From CAZADH01 sp964483805 (GTDB lineage Bacteria; Muiribacteriota; Ozemobacteria; Ozemobacterales; Ozemobacteraceae): a stretch of DNA of 23,037 nt. The notes under the pieces were generated by a model that had not been told where the DNA came from, made no database searches, and saw nothing but the letters and a program-made list of their open reading frames with translations. Where the stretch lies: contig CAZADH010000073.1 in NCBI GenBank assembly GCA_964483805.1, positions 1 to 23,037 of the forward strand. The letters are read 5' to 3'. Positions 13,745 through 21,441 of this stretch are shown piece after piece (the first letter of the stretch is position 1; each line of letters opens with the position of its first letter). The translations under genes were made by a program, and so were the position numbers.

Positions 13745-15559
13745 CTAACCGGGTTTTCCCGACAACTTGCGTTCGAGTTCACGCTTATCAGACGAATTGC
13801 TCAGTGCCTCGTCGGGCGTGATCTTCTTCTGCGTCACCAGTTTGAACAACTCATCGTTGAGCAACCGATTGCCCTTGGCCTGCGACGTCATCATCGTGCT
13901 GGCCAGCAAGTGGGTCTTGCCTTCGCGGATCATGTTGGCGATGGCATAGTCGTTGACCAGGATCTCGAGCGCCGGCACCCGACCGCCGCCAATCTTGCGA
14001 CACAACGTCTGACAACACACACCGACGAGGTTGTCGGCCACCGCCGAGCGGATCTGGCCCTGCGCGTCGGGCGGGAAATGGTCGATGATCCGGTCGATCG
14101 TGCTCATCGCCGTCGAGGTGTGCAGGGTACCCAACACCAGGTGCCCCGTGTTCGCGGTCTCGAGCGCCATCGAGATCGTTTCGAGGTCGCGCATCTCGCC
14201 GACCATGACGACATCCGGATCCTCGCGCAGAGCGGCGCGCAACGCACGGGCAAACGTCTTGGTGTGCGGTCCCACCTCGCGCTGATTGACCAACGACATC
14301 TGACTTTCGTGCACGAACTCGATTGGGTCTTCAAGTGTGAGAATATGACTCTTCTGGCTCTTGTTGATGTGATCGATCATCGCCGCCAGCGTCGTCGACT
14401 TGCCGCTGCCGGTCGGACCGGTCACCACCACCAGACCCTTGGGAAACTCGCAGAACTTGCGCAAGATCTCGGGCATGCCCAGTTCCTGCAACGAGAAGAT
14501 CGTATTCGGAATGTGGCGAAACACGGCGCTCACCCCACGGTGATCGCGCAGCAGATTGATGCGGAACCGCGAGGTCTTGTCCATCGCGTAGGCGAAATCT
14601 TCGTCATTGTCGGCTTCGAAGCGTTTGATCGACTCGGGCCGCATGATCGGGCGCAGCAGCGTGAACACCTCGTCACGCCCCAATCGATTGAAGCCGTTGA
14701 TCGGCAGGATTTCGCCATCGATGCGCCACCGCGGCATCTGCCCGGCCGACAGGTGCAGATCGGAGCCGCCCTCTTCGACCAGCCGCTTGAGCAGATCGTC
14801 GATGTGCTTGGCGCCCGAGGTCTCTTCGGTGGCTGCCGCGGCGACCACTGCATCGCCGGCATAGTTCTGCATGATCTTGTTGAAGTACTGCGGATCCATG
14901 GCCACCGGTTCGAGGCGCATGCTCGGCAACAGATTGGCCGCGGCGCTGATCACCGTCTTGTCGACGGTGTCGCAATAGCCAAGGAACAGCTTGTTCTGAT
15001 CGAGCCGCACCGGGGCAACCCGATGGCGTTGCATGAACGCCGAAGGCAGCAGACGCAATACCTCGACCGGCGGTATCGGCGCCTCTTTGCTGAAATCCCG
15101 ATGGATCGGCGGTCGCGAGGCCTTCTTCAACCGCTCGGCGAGCAGGCGCATCATCGCCAAACCCGCGTCGGGAATCGCCGTCAGGATCTTCTTGAAGATG
15201 TCGCGCGAGATCTTCATGATCGTGGTGTCGACGCGCGGCACGACCGATGCCGTGCGCTTTTCGTCGAGCAACACCGCCATTTCGCCCACCAACTGCCCGG
15301 CCCCCAGTCGCGCCAACTCGAAGCCGTCGTCACCCTCACCCACGACGATCGCCACTTCGCCTTCGATGACGACAAACAGAAAATCCCCGGGATCCCCGGT
15401 CTTGACGATCGATTCGCCTACGTTGTATTGCTCGCACACCCCGGCCTTCTCGATGACCTGGTCGCGCTGTTTGTCCTGCAGGCGCGAAAAGAACTCGGAC
15501 TGGGCAACCGCCGCACGAACGCGGGTCAGCAGATCGGGGGTCAGTTCGGGTTTGTTCAC
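13745..15559 (-). CDS. PilT-like type IV pilus retraction ATPase with N-terminal cyclic-nucleotide-binding domain
   Basis: This 604-residue protein starts at GTG 15559, chosen because AAGGAG lies seven bases upstream. Residues 20-145 form a cNMP-binding domain, with GDFLFVVIEGEVAIV and a phosphate-binding cassette GEMAVLLDEKRTASV that keeps the Glu and Arg needed for ligand. A middle region (about 160-235) resembles the N-terminal domain of GspE/PilB-type ATPases. The C-terminal part (250-604) is PilT: Walker A GPTGSGKST (381-389), the Asp box LEDPIEFVH, Walker B VVMVGEMRD (450-458), His box GHLVLGTLHT, and the PilT-type AIANMIREGK (539-548). PilT pulls pili back at the inner membrane. No pilin genes are nearby. 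The fusion suggests direct second-messenger control of retraction. Confidence 0.93.
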   Translation of the reverse strand: MNKPELTPDLLTRVRAAVAQSEFFSRLQDKQRDQVIEKAGVCEQYNVGESIVKTGDPGDFLFVVIEGEVAIVVGEGDDGFELARLGAGQLVGEMAVLLDEKRTASVVPRVDTTIMKISRDIFKKILTAIPDAGLAMMRLLAERLKKASRPPIHRDFSKEAPIPPVEVLRLLPSAFMQRHRVAPVRLDQNKLFLGYCDTVDKTVISAAANLLPSMRLEPVAMDPQYFNKIMQNYAGDAVVAAAATEETSGAKHIDDLLKRLVEEGGSDLHLSAGQMPRWRIDGEILPINGFNRLGRDEVFTLLRPIMRPESIKRFEADNDEDFAYAMDKTSRFRINLLRDHRGVSAVFRHIPNTIFSLQELGMPEILRKFCEFPKGLVVVTGPTGSGKSTTLAAMIDHINKSQKSHILTLEDPIEFVHESQMSLVNQREVGPHTKTFARALRAALREDPDVVMVGEMRDLETISMALETANTGHLVLGTLHTSTAMSTIDRIIDHFPPDAQGQIRSAVADNLVGVCCQTLCRKIGGGRVPALEILVNDYAIANMIREGKTHLLASTMMTSQAKGNRLLNDELFKLVTQKKITPDEALSNSSDKRELERKLSGKPG

Positions 15560-15593
15560 GGGTTGGCTCCTTGGCGTCGGGGATGCACGGCCC

Positions 15594-15599
15594 ATTATA
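15594..15599 (-). promoter_or_regulatory. Candidate -10 element of the cNMP-PilT gene
   Basis: A perfect TATAAT reads on the minus strand, 35 bases before the GTG start. The -35 region (GAAAAA) is a poor match, so an activator may be needed. Confidence 0.35.
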
Positions 15600-15640
15600 C
15601 AGGAGCGCGTCGGCGATTTTTCCACGGGTCGATTCTTCGC

Positions 15641-15646
15641 TATACT
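15641..15646 (+). promoter_or_regulatory. Candidate -10 element of the 5'-nucleotidase gene
   Basis: TATACT lies 20 bases before the chosen GTG start, with only a weak TTTTCC-type -35 about 17 bases upstream. It faces away from the PilT-like promoter; the two -10 elements are about 40 bases apart. Confidence 0.33.
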
Positions 15647-15666
15647 GAATCATCGAGGTGAACCCG

Positions 15667-17238
15667 GTGAACACACACGCACGCCCACGATCGTCCACTC
15701 TCCCCTCCCGTTACCCACCGTTGGCCCCACACTGGCGGAGCACAGTCCTCGGGGCCGCCCTGCCGCTGCTCATCCTGGCCCTGATCGTCCCGTTGATTGC
15801 GGCCGACGCGGGCTGCGCCCAACCCCTGTCGGGCGCGCCGTCCACGCGCATCACCCTGTTTCACACCAATGACTGGCACGGCACCCTCGCCCCGACCCCG
15901 GCAGCCTGGCGCTTCGCCACCGACACCACCCCAATCGGTGGGCCCGCCGTGCTGGCCACGGTGCTGCACCAACGCAAACTGGCGACCCTGCGCCAGGGCC
16001 ACCGGTATCTGCTGGTCGATGCCGGCGACCGCATGCAAGGCCCGATCGAGGTAAACCTCAGCAAGGGCCGGGTAATGACCGAACTGAGCAACCGCTTCGG
16101 TTATCTCGTCGGGGCCATCGGCAACCACGATTTCGATTACGGCCCCGAGGCGCTGCGCGACGACGCGCGGGCACTGCGCTTCCCGCGTCTCTGCGCAAAC
16201 ATGTGGCGTGAAGACGGCACCCCTTGCGACTGGAAGCCATATATTGTATTGACGGTTGGCGGCGTGCGCATCGGCTTCTTCGGCCTGATGACCACCGAGT
16301 TGCCGCGCATCACCTACCCATCGCTGATCGCCGGTCTGCACCTCGCCGACCCGATCGTCACCGCCCGCCGCGAGGTGCAACGGTTGCGCGGTCTCGGTTG
16401 CCGGGTCGTTGTTCTGCTCAGCCACTGCGGTCATCCGGCCGACCGTCAGATTGCCGCGGCCGTCAACGGCATCGACCTCATCGTCGGCGGTCACACCCAG
16501 GATCACCTCGAGCAACCGGTCCGCCTCGGCGACACCTTGATCGTGCAGACGCGCGGATACGGCAGTCATCTGGGCGAACTCACCTTCACGTGCACGCGTG
16601 ACACCAACGGCATCACACCGGCGACCTACACCTGTCACCTGCTCGATCCGGCGACATGGCAGGAAGACGCCGCCGTGCGCATGGCCCTCGCGTCGATCAC
16701 CACCGCGCTCGGCCCGGAGTTGACCCGCCCGGTCGGCCATCTGACCCGCGCTTTGACCCGCGCCGACCTGGGCGGCGAGGGGTCTCTCGGCCGGCAGGTG
16801 TGTCAAGCCATACAAAAGATTACACCCTGCGACGTCGCCGTGTTTCACACCGGCGGGTTGCGCGGCGATCTGGCCGCCAGCCCGCTCACATTCAAAGATG
16901 TCTATCGCGTGTTGCCGTTCGACCACCACGTCGTCGTCGGCACCCTGTCGGGCGCCGCCCTGCGCCGCGCGATCTTCGGCAACGACGGCCGCGCCCCCGA
17001 TCCCTGGCCGGGCCTCGCCCGCGCCACGCCGAACGGCCGCCTGGCCTTCATCACCGCGCCTGCCGTCACCGACCTCGACCCCGAGCGGTCATACACCGTG
17101 GCCTACAACGATTTTCTCGCTCAGGGCGGCGACAGCTTCGACGAGTTCGGCCAGGCCCGCAACGCTTCGGCCACCGACCGCCTGGTCCGCGACTGCTTCC
17201 TCGAACTCCTCCAGGCCGCCAACCCGCCCGTGCCCTGA
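15667..17238 (+). CDS. Exported UshA-like 5'-nucleotidase / metallophosphoesterase
   Basis: The protein has 523 residues. GTG 15667 is preferred because GAGG lies eight bases before it; GTG 15658 overlaps that site. A hydrophobic segment (about 25-50) serves as signal or anchor. The N-terminal calcineurin-like domain has all metal-site motifs: HTNDWHG (Asp69, His71), DAGDRMQG (Asp121), GNHDFDYG (Asn153, His154), SHCG (His253) and GGHTQDH (His276). The C-terminal nucleotidase domain shows HTGGLRGDL, in place of the usual NxGGxR, and VLPFDHHVV, with GDSFDEFG near the end, the substrate-stacking region. It probably removes phosphate from nucleotides or related esters in the periplasm to recover phosphate and nucleosides. 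It is a single gene ended by a strong terminator. Confidence 0.93.
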   Translation: MNTHARPRSSTLPSRYPPLAPHWRSTVLGAALPLLILALIVPLIAADAGCAQPLSGAPSTRITLFHTNDWHGTLAPTPAAWRFATDTTPIGGPAVLATVLHQRKLATLRQGHRYLLVDAGDRMQGPIEVNLSKGRVMTELSNRFGYLVGAIGNHDFDYGPEALRDDARALRFPRLCANMWREDGTPCDWKPYIVLTVGGVRIGFFGLMTTELPRITYPSLIAGLHLADPIVTARREVQRLRGLGCRVVVLLSHCGHPADRQIAAAVNGIDLIVGGHTQDHLEQPVRLGDTLIVQTRGYGSHLGELTFTCTRDTNGITPATYTCHLLDPATWQEDAAVRMALASITTALGPELTRPVGHLTRALTRADLGGEGSLGRQVCQAIQKITPCDVAVFHTGGLRGDLAASPLTFKDVYRVLPFDHHVVVGTLSGAALRRAIFGNDGRAPDPWPGLARATPNGRLAFITAPAVTDLDPERSYTVAYNDFLAQGGDSFDEFGQARNASATDRLVRDCFLELLQAANPPVP

Positions 17239-17344
17239 CCTCTCACCGCCCCACCGCGCATTTCGGTCTTGCTCGGCTTTTTTTCGGTGACATGATCCGT
17301 ATTTGTTTCCAGTGGCGGGGCGAGAACGCAATGGCAGTCAGGCA

Positions 17345-17384
17345 AAACCCCCGCGCCTCGGTCGAACCGACTGCGCGGGGGTTT
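17345..17384. terminator. Bidirectional intrinsic terminator
   Basis: AAACCCCCGCGC (17345-17356) and GCGCGGGGGTTT (17373-17384) make a 12-base stem; inside, TCGGT and ACCGA pair around CGA. It is flanked by T-rich ends on both strands (TTTGT on plus, TTTTGCC on minus). It lies about 110 bases from the stops of the two convergent genes and can serve both. Confidence 0.75.
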
Positions 17385-17501
17385 GTCCCGTCAGATTCTT
17401 CTACATCGGGCGGTGACCCGCTCGCGCACGCTGCGCGTCGTGCCCGGGGCCACCGACGGCCGTTGCCCGCATCCGTGGGGCAACTGAGCCGTTTGCAGAA
17501 C

Positions 17502-19298
17502 TCAGAACTTCAGTGATTTCACCTGCTCGGCCACCGCGGCCAAGGCATTCGCGATCACCGAGCCGTCGAACGGCGCGGGCTGCGCAGCACGTTCCTCCAA
17601 CATCGGCAGGTACGCCGGGCCGACATTCTTCACGTAGGCCTCGAGCGACGGCGCCGCGTAGTTCTTGCCAAAATCCATGAAGCGCTGGGCGGCCGTCAGA
17701 TCGGCATCGCACAGGTTGAGCCAGAGCACGGCCGCCTCGTAGTATTCGAGAACGGTGCGGGTGGCGGCGATCTGATCGGCAACCTTCTTGTCGCTGCCCG
17801 CCTTCCGCTCGATCCCCACGAGCAACGACTCGGTGTCGTTGTAGGTGTTCTCGATCAGGCGCGCCAGCTTCTCGGCCTTGCGTCCGAACGCATCGTGCGC
17901 CTTGAGATAGGCGTCCATCTTGCCGGTGCTGGCGTAGACTTCGCTGATGGTCGTGAACTTCGGCGCATTCTTGCACGCCGTGATGTGGTCTTTGAACGCA
18001 GCCACATACGCCTTGTATTTGGCGACACAATCGGCATATTGCGCCGCGATGTCGGCCGCAGAACCCTTCAGCGCCGCCAGTTTGTCGGTCCATGACGCGA
18101 CCGACGGGTTCGCCACCGCCACGACCTCGTCGGGCACCTGGAAGCCGATCATCTCGAAGACGGCTGCGCGCACCAGCGACTCCTGAGTAATACCGAACTT
18201 GTTGATATTGGGGTTGCCCTTGTATTTCGGCATGGCCTCGCGGATCAGCTTGTCGAGCGCATCGGGCATCTTGGCTTTGATGGCCAGGACCTTCTGATGC
18301 ATCTGATTCTCTTTTTCAGCCGCCGCCTTCTGGTAAACCTCATGCGTGGTTTTCGGGTCGGCGTAGAGCTTCAGCAGTTCTTTGTTGGTCTGGTCGACGA
18401 TCGCATCCACCTTGTCCATTTCGGCAGCGAACGCCGCCACGACCTTCTTGCGCACGTCGGCATAGGTGGCCGTGTCGAGATCGGTCGGCAGATCGAGGAA
18501 CAACGCAGCATCCTGCCGGTTGTAGACCAGCGGATAGAGCGAACGCTGCATCATGATCGGCAGATACACCCAGAAACTCGGCGGATTGTCGACCGGCACA
18601 ACCTTGGTGAATCCGGCGAGTTGCTCGAGAACCTTCGCGTGGTCCTTGCTGCGATCGCGACCGCCCTTGGTCAGCTTGCTCCAGAAACCGGGAGCGGGCG
18701 GCAAGACCTGACCGTCGACGGTCAGCGCAACCGTCAGCGCCGTCTTGTTGTAGAAATCCGATTTTTCGGCCTTCACCCAGGCGGCATAGGACTTGTCGGC
18801 GGCCGACTTGAGCGAAGCGGGCAGACCGCTCAGCGCCTTCTTGTAGGCACCATTGAGCTTGCTGAGCGCCGCATCCATCGCCTTGGTGACGTCGGCCGGC
18901 TTGCCCTTCTTGGTGGCGGCATCGAGTTCCTTGTAACACGTCGCCAGTGCCGATGAAATTGCGCTTTCGGCGCCATCGAGCACGGGCAGCAGATCGGCTT
19001 TCACCTTGTCGACCAGATCGTTGGCCATGTGCACGGAGCTGCCGTCCTCACGGTGCAGGTCGAAGCTGACGACCACATCCGAATCCGGCGGAATCGGGTT
19101 GCTCGGCGCATTGGCCGGCACCTCGACCAGATCCTCTGAGAACTTGCATTTCCAGGAACCATGCTGCGCCAGCAGTTTGTTGATCTTGTCGATCGCCTCG
19201 TCTTCGCCCGCAGCAAAACCGGGACCGCCGGTCACGAGGCCGATGATCAGCGCCCCGACCGCCACCAGAGCCAGAAAACAACGTCGTGTGTTCTTCAA
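17502..19298 (-). CDS. Large exported helical protein of unknown function
   Basis: This 598-residue protein starts at TTG 19298, chosen because AAAGGGGGC lies just upstream and the protein then begins with a clean signal peptide (KNTRR, a hydrophobic core, and cleavage near GFAA at residue 30). Earlier in-frame starts lie upstream of the promoter-like sequence. The mature part is rich in Ala and Lys and looks mostly helical, with stretches such as EMDKVDAIVDQTNKELLKLY and YQKAAAEKENQMHQKVL. An early beta-like segment (about 65-85, SDVVVSFDLHREDG) precedes them. I recognise no catalytic motif or known domain. It is probably periplasmic or surface-attached. It stands alone behind its own promoter, directly downstream of the PKS cluster, and ends at the shared terminator. 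Function should be left open. Confidence 0.77.
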   Translation of the reverse strand: MKNTRRCFLALVAVGALIIGLVTGGPGFAAGEDEAIDKINKLLAQHGSWKCKFSEDLVEVPANAPSNPIPPDSDVVVSFDLHREDGSSVHMANDLVDKVKADLLPVLDGAESAISSALATCYKELDAATKKGKPADVTKAMDAALSKLNGAYKKALSGLPASLKSAADKSYAAWVKAEKSDFYNKTALTVALTVDGQVLPPAPGFWSKLTKGGRDRSKDHAKVLEQLAGFTKVVPVDNPPSFWVYLPIMMQRSLYPLVYNRQDAALFLDLPTDLDTATYADVRKKVVAAFAAEMDKVDAIVDQTNKELLKLYADPKTTHEVYQKAAAEKENQMHQKVLAIKAKMPDALDKLIREAMPKYKGNPNINKFGITQESLVRAAVFEMIGFQVPDEVVAVANPSVASWTDKLAALKGSAADIAAQYADCVAKYKAYVAAFKDHITACKNAPKFTTISEVYASTGKMDAYLKAHDAFGRKAEKLARLIENTYNDTESLLVGIERKAGSDKKVADQIAATRTVLEYYEAAVLWLNLCDADLTAAQRFMDFGKNYAAPSLEAYVKNVGPAYLPMLEERAAQPAPFDGSVIANALAAVAEQVKSLKF

Positions 19299-19347
19299 TT
19301 GCTTGCCCCCTTTGTTTTGCCTGACCAAACTCACCAGAAATATACCC

Positions 19348-19362
19348 ACATTGTATGTATAT
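19348..19362. repeat. 15-bp repeat ACATTGTATGTATAT, copy 1
   Basis: This AT-rich sequence is identical to 21425-21439. It lies in the leader of the exported-protein gene, about 50 bases before its start codon, in otherwise GC-rich DNA. It could be a regulator site or part of a promoter. Confidence 0.5.
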
Positions 19363-19404
19363 TCGACGGCACCTTCGCTTCCCGAACCGGATGCCACCAC
19401 GCGC

Positions 19405-19436
19405 ATTCTACCCGAATTTTCAATACTTGCAAGTAT
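19405..19436 (-). promoter_or_regulatory. Promoter with overlapping palindromic operator for the exported-protein gene
   Basis: Minus-strand TTGCAA (19427-19432) and TAGAAT (19405-19410) are 16 bases apart, a fair sigma-70 promoter. The -35 is the centre of a perfect 14-base palindrome, ATACTTGCAAGTAT (19423-19436), as expected for a repressor dimer site. Transcription would start near 19398, about 100 bases before the TTG start. Confidence 0.45.
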
Positions 19437-19476
19437 CGAACCAAACGCCCCCCGCGACAGTGGGCGGCCACCGACC

Positions 19477-20181
19477 CTACCCAGACCGGCTCACCACGGC
19501 CAGCAGCCGCCAGCCAAGCACGCGCGACACGGCGCCGGCCAACTCGGCCCGCGCGATCGCAGCCTGCAGTTCCTCGACACGAAAACCCTTGGCAACCGAC
19601 AACAATGCATCGTGCCGGGTCGTCGGTCCGCCGTAGCACAGCGTCAGGCCGAGGCAGGCCAACCAAGCCCCCCAACCGCGTTCCAGATCGTTGATGATCA
19701 GCGCCCGACGGGCCTTCGCCGCCAGATGGCCGATGGCAGCAACGACCTGGTCGTCATCGAAGTGATGCAGCACCATCGAGGCCAGCACCAGGTCGGCCTC
19801 GGGCAACGAGGCGGCAAACAGATCCCCGCTGACAAACCGCAGAGGCAATCCCCGGCGACGCGCCCGCGACCGCGCCAGATCGAGCGTGCGCTCGCTGCGA
19901 TCGACACCACAATAGCGGATCTCGAGTCCGCGCCGGGTCCCCCAGTGATGCAGCGCCGCCCCCAGATCACCGCTGCCACAGCCGACATCGACGATCTCGA
20001 CCGGCCGCGAACGCGGCCAACCCACGAGCGCCCGCGACACCCCGCGGATCACGGCCCGCTGCCCGCCGCCCAGTCGATTCACCAACTCGATGAACCGGAA
20101 ACTCTCGGCCAATTCGGGTCCGGCGAAGTCGGCCGCGTCCATCAACTCGGGCTCGCGACTGCGTTCGCGCAAACTCAACAT
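19477..20181 (-). CDS. Class I SAM-dependent methyltransferase in the PKS cluster
   Basis: With the start at ATG 20181 the protein has 234 residues and overlaps the end of the U32-type gene by seven bases, so the two are translationally coupled. The SAM-binding motif I is VDVGCGSGD (64-72), followed by the acidic post-I strand YCGVDRS and motif II/III region DLVLASMVLHHFDDD. This is the Rossmann-fold layout of small-molecule methyltransferases rather than RNA or DNA enzymes. LLSVAKGFRVEELQAAI near the end is typical of lipid or quinone methylases. Together with a type III polyketide synthase upstream, it probably methylates a hydroxyl or ring carbon of the polyketide product in the cytoplasm. 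The exact acceptor is unknown. It is the last gene of the cluster. Confidence 0.88.
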   Translation of the reverse strand: MLSLRERSREPELMDAADFAGPELAESFRFIELVNRLGGGQRAVIRGVSRALVGWPRSRPVEIVDVGCGSGDLGAALHHWGTRRGLEIRYCGVDRSERTLDLARSRARRRGLPLRFVSGDLFAASLPEADLVLASMVLHHFDDDQVVAAIGHLAAKARRALIINDLERGWGAWLACLGLTLCYGGPTTRHDALLSVAKGFRVEELQAAIARAELAGAVSRVLGWRLLAVVSRSG

Positions 20182-21344
20182 AACGTCGCGAACACCTTGC
20201 GGTACAGCCGCAGACAGTCGTCGCGATACGTGGGATCGACACGATAGGCGTCGGCGCACACCGAGTCACAGTAGCCACATTCATTGCAGTCGCCGGTCAC
20301 CGAGCACGATCGCACCGCCATCTGCGCCACGAAGTCGCCCGGAACACGGGCCGACGCAAGGCGCACCGGCGATCCGGCCAGCGGAAACAACATGCCCCGG
20401 CGTTTGAGCAGCCGGAACAGGTGAAACACCAACCGCGGCCGTTCGATTAGCACCCCGAGTATCCAGCCGTAGTTCATCTTGACCTCTTTGTCGAAACCGA
20501 ACGGCTGAATCAGGTCGAGCAGGTTCTCGGGCGAGCGGCGCTCGGCATAGGCCTGAACCCGCCGCACCATCAGATCGGTCGGAGCGTTGCGCTCGAGCAG
20601 CTTGAACTCGTCGAACCCGAGACGCTCGTACAGCGCCATGTCTTCCGGCCGGATCCACTGCGAACGCAGCAGATTGCGCGGCGTCTCGAGCATCATCGAC
20701 GAGCACTTCAGCACGCAATAATCGATGAACGGCGCCCGGTCGACCGAGTTCGACCCGTGCGACATGCCGGTCATGTGATAGATCTGCATCGGGCAGTTGG
20801 GCAGGCACGAGAAGTTCGCAATCAACTGCAGGCGGCACGACACCGCGGCACGAATCGCTGAAAGCTGCGACAACCGACGATTGATCGAAAACGACTCGAG
20901 CACCAGCGTCTCGGCGCCGAGGTCCTCCCAGACACGGGCTCGCGTGGGGGTGTCGATGTTTGCGAAGATGCCGATCTTCACCGCCAGCTTCGGGTAGTGG
21001 CGTCGCACCAGTTCAGCAATATAGGGCGTCGACACGGTCACGGCATCGACACCGAGGGCGCTCACGAAATCGAGCAGACGCCGGATCTCGTGCAGACCCT
21101 GGCGCGTCCACTCGCGGTTGCCCATGCAGACCGAGTTGAGCAGATAATTGAACTTGATGCCATGCCGATGCGCGAGTCGGACATGGGCCTCGAGCCCGGC
21201 CCCGTCGACGGTTCCGCTCGAATAACCGGCCCGACCGCCGCCAACGAAATCGCGCGGCAGCTTGCCGTAGACCTCGGTCACGGGCAGCCCCGCGACCCGC
21301 TCGAGAAGCGCGTTGTCGAAGTTGGTCGCGACCGAGAGCTTCAT
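20175..21344 (-). CDS. U32-family (UbiU/UbiV-like) Fe-S protein with extra C-terminal cysteine motif
   Basis: The protein has 389 residues from ATG 21344; an in-frame GTG at 21353 is the alternative. HGIKFNYLLN (61-70), the TIM-barrel-like repeats (GVDAVTVSTPYIAELV, LGAETLVLES), and cysteines in CLPNC (180, 184) and CVLKC (210, 214) match U32 proteins. In that family four such cysteines hold a [4Fe-4S] cluster in UbiU, UbiV, RlhA and TrhP, which act in oxygen-independent hydroxylation using prephenate. Beyond the barrel, residues 353-363 read CNECGYCDSVC, a ferredoxin-like CxxCxxCxxxC, suggesting a second cluster. Despite the family's peptidase name, a redox or hydroxylase role suits its neighbours, a type III PKS and a methyltransferase. 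The substrate is inference only. Confidence 0.8.
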   Translation of the reverse strand: MKLSVATNFDNALLERVAGLPVTEVYGKLPRDFVGGGRAGYSSGTVDGAGLEAHVRLAHRHGIKFNYLLNSVCMGNREWTRQGLHEIRRLLDFVSALGVDAVTVSTPYIAELVRRHYPKLAVKIGIFANIDTPTRARVWEDLGAETLVLESFSINRRLSQLSAIRAAVSCRLQLIANFSCLPNCPMQIYHMTGMSHGSNSVDRAPFIDYCVLKCSSMMLETPRNLLRSQWIRPEDMALYERLGFDEFKLLERNAPTDLMVRRVQAYAERRSPENLLDLIQPFGFDKEVKMNYGWILGVLIERPRLVFHLFRLLKRRGMLFPLAGSPVRLASARVPGDFVAQMAVRSCSVTGDCNECGYCDSVCADAYRVDPTYRDDCLRLYRKVFATLC

Positions 21345-21424
21345 CGCCCGCACCCGACGCCACCACCGACAGCAACAACCTGATGGGACCGGCCCGGCCG
21401 GCCTGACCGCAGGTCACTAAGCCT

Positions 21425-21439
21425 ACATTGTATGTATAT
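21425..21439. repeat. 15-bp repeat ACATTGTATGTATAT, copy 2
   Basis: Identical to 19348-19362 and in the same orientation relative to the downstream minus-strand gene. It lies in the 97-base gap between the PKS stop and the U32-type start, about 80 bases before that start. Next to it TGACC (21404-21408) and GGTCA (21412-21416) form a small hairpin without a T-run. Confidence 0.5.
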
Positions 21440-21441
21440 CG

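Noticed and set aside
13649..15661. 670-residue open frame on the plus strand, antisense to the PilT-like gene
   Set aside because: Same shadow pattern opposite a gene with clear Walker and cNMP motifs; no signal, domain or good ribosome site.
17268..17285. T-run after the 5'-nucleotidase as a separate terminator
   Set aside because: There is a T-run but no convincing stem before it; the hairpin at 17345-17384 explains termination better.
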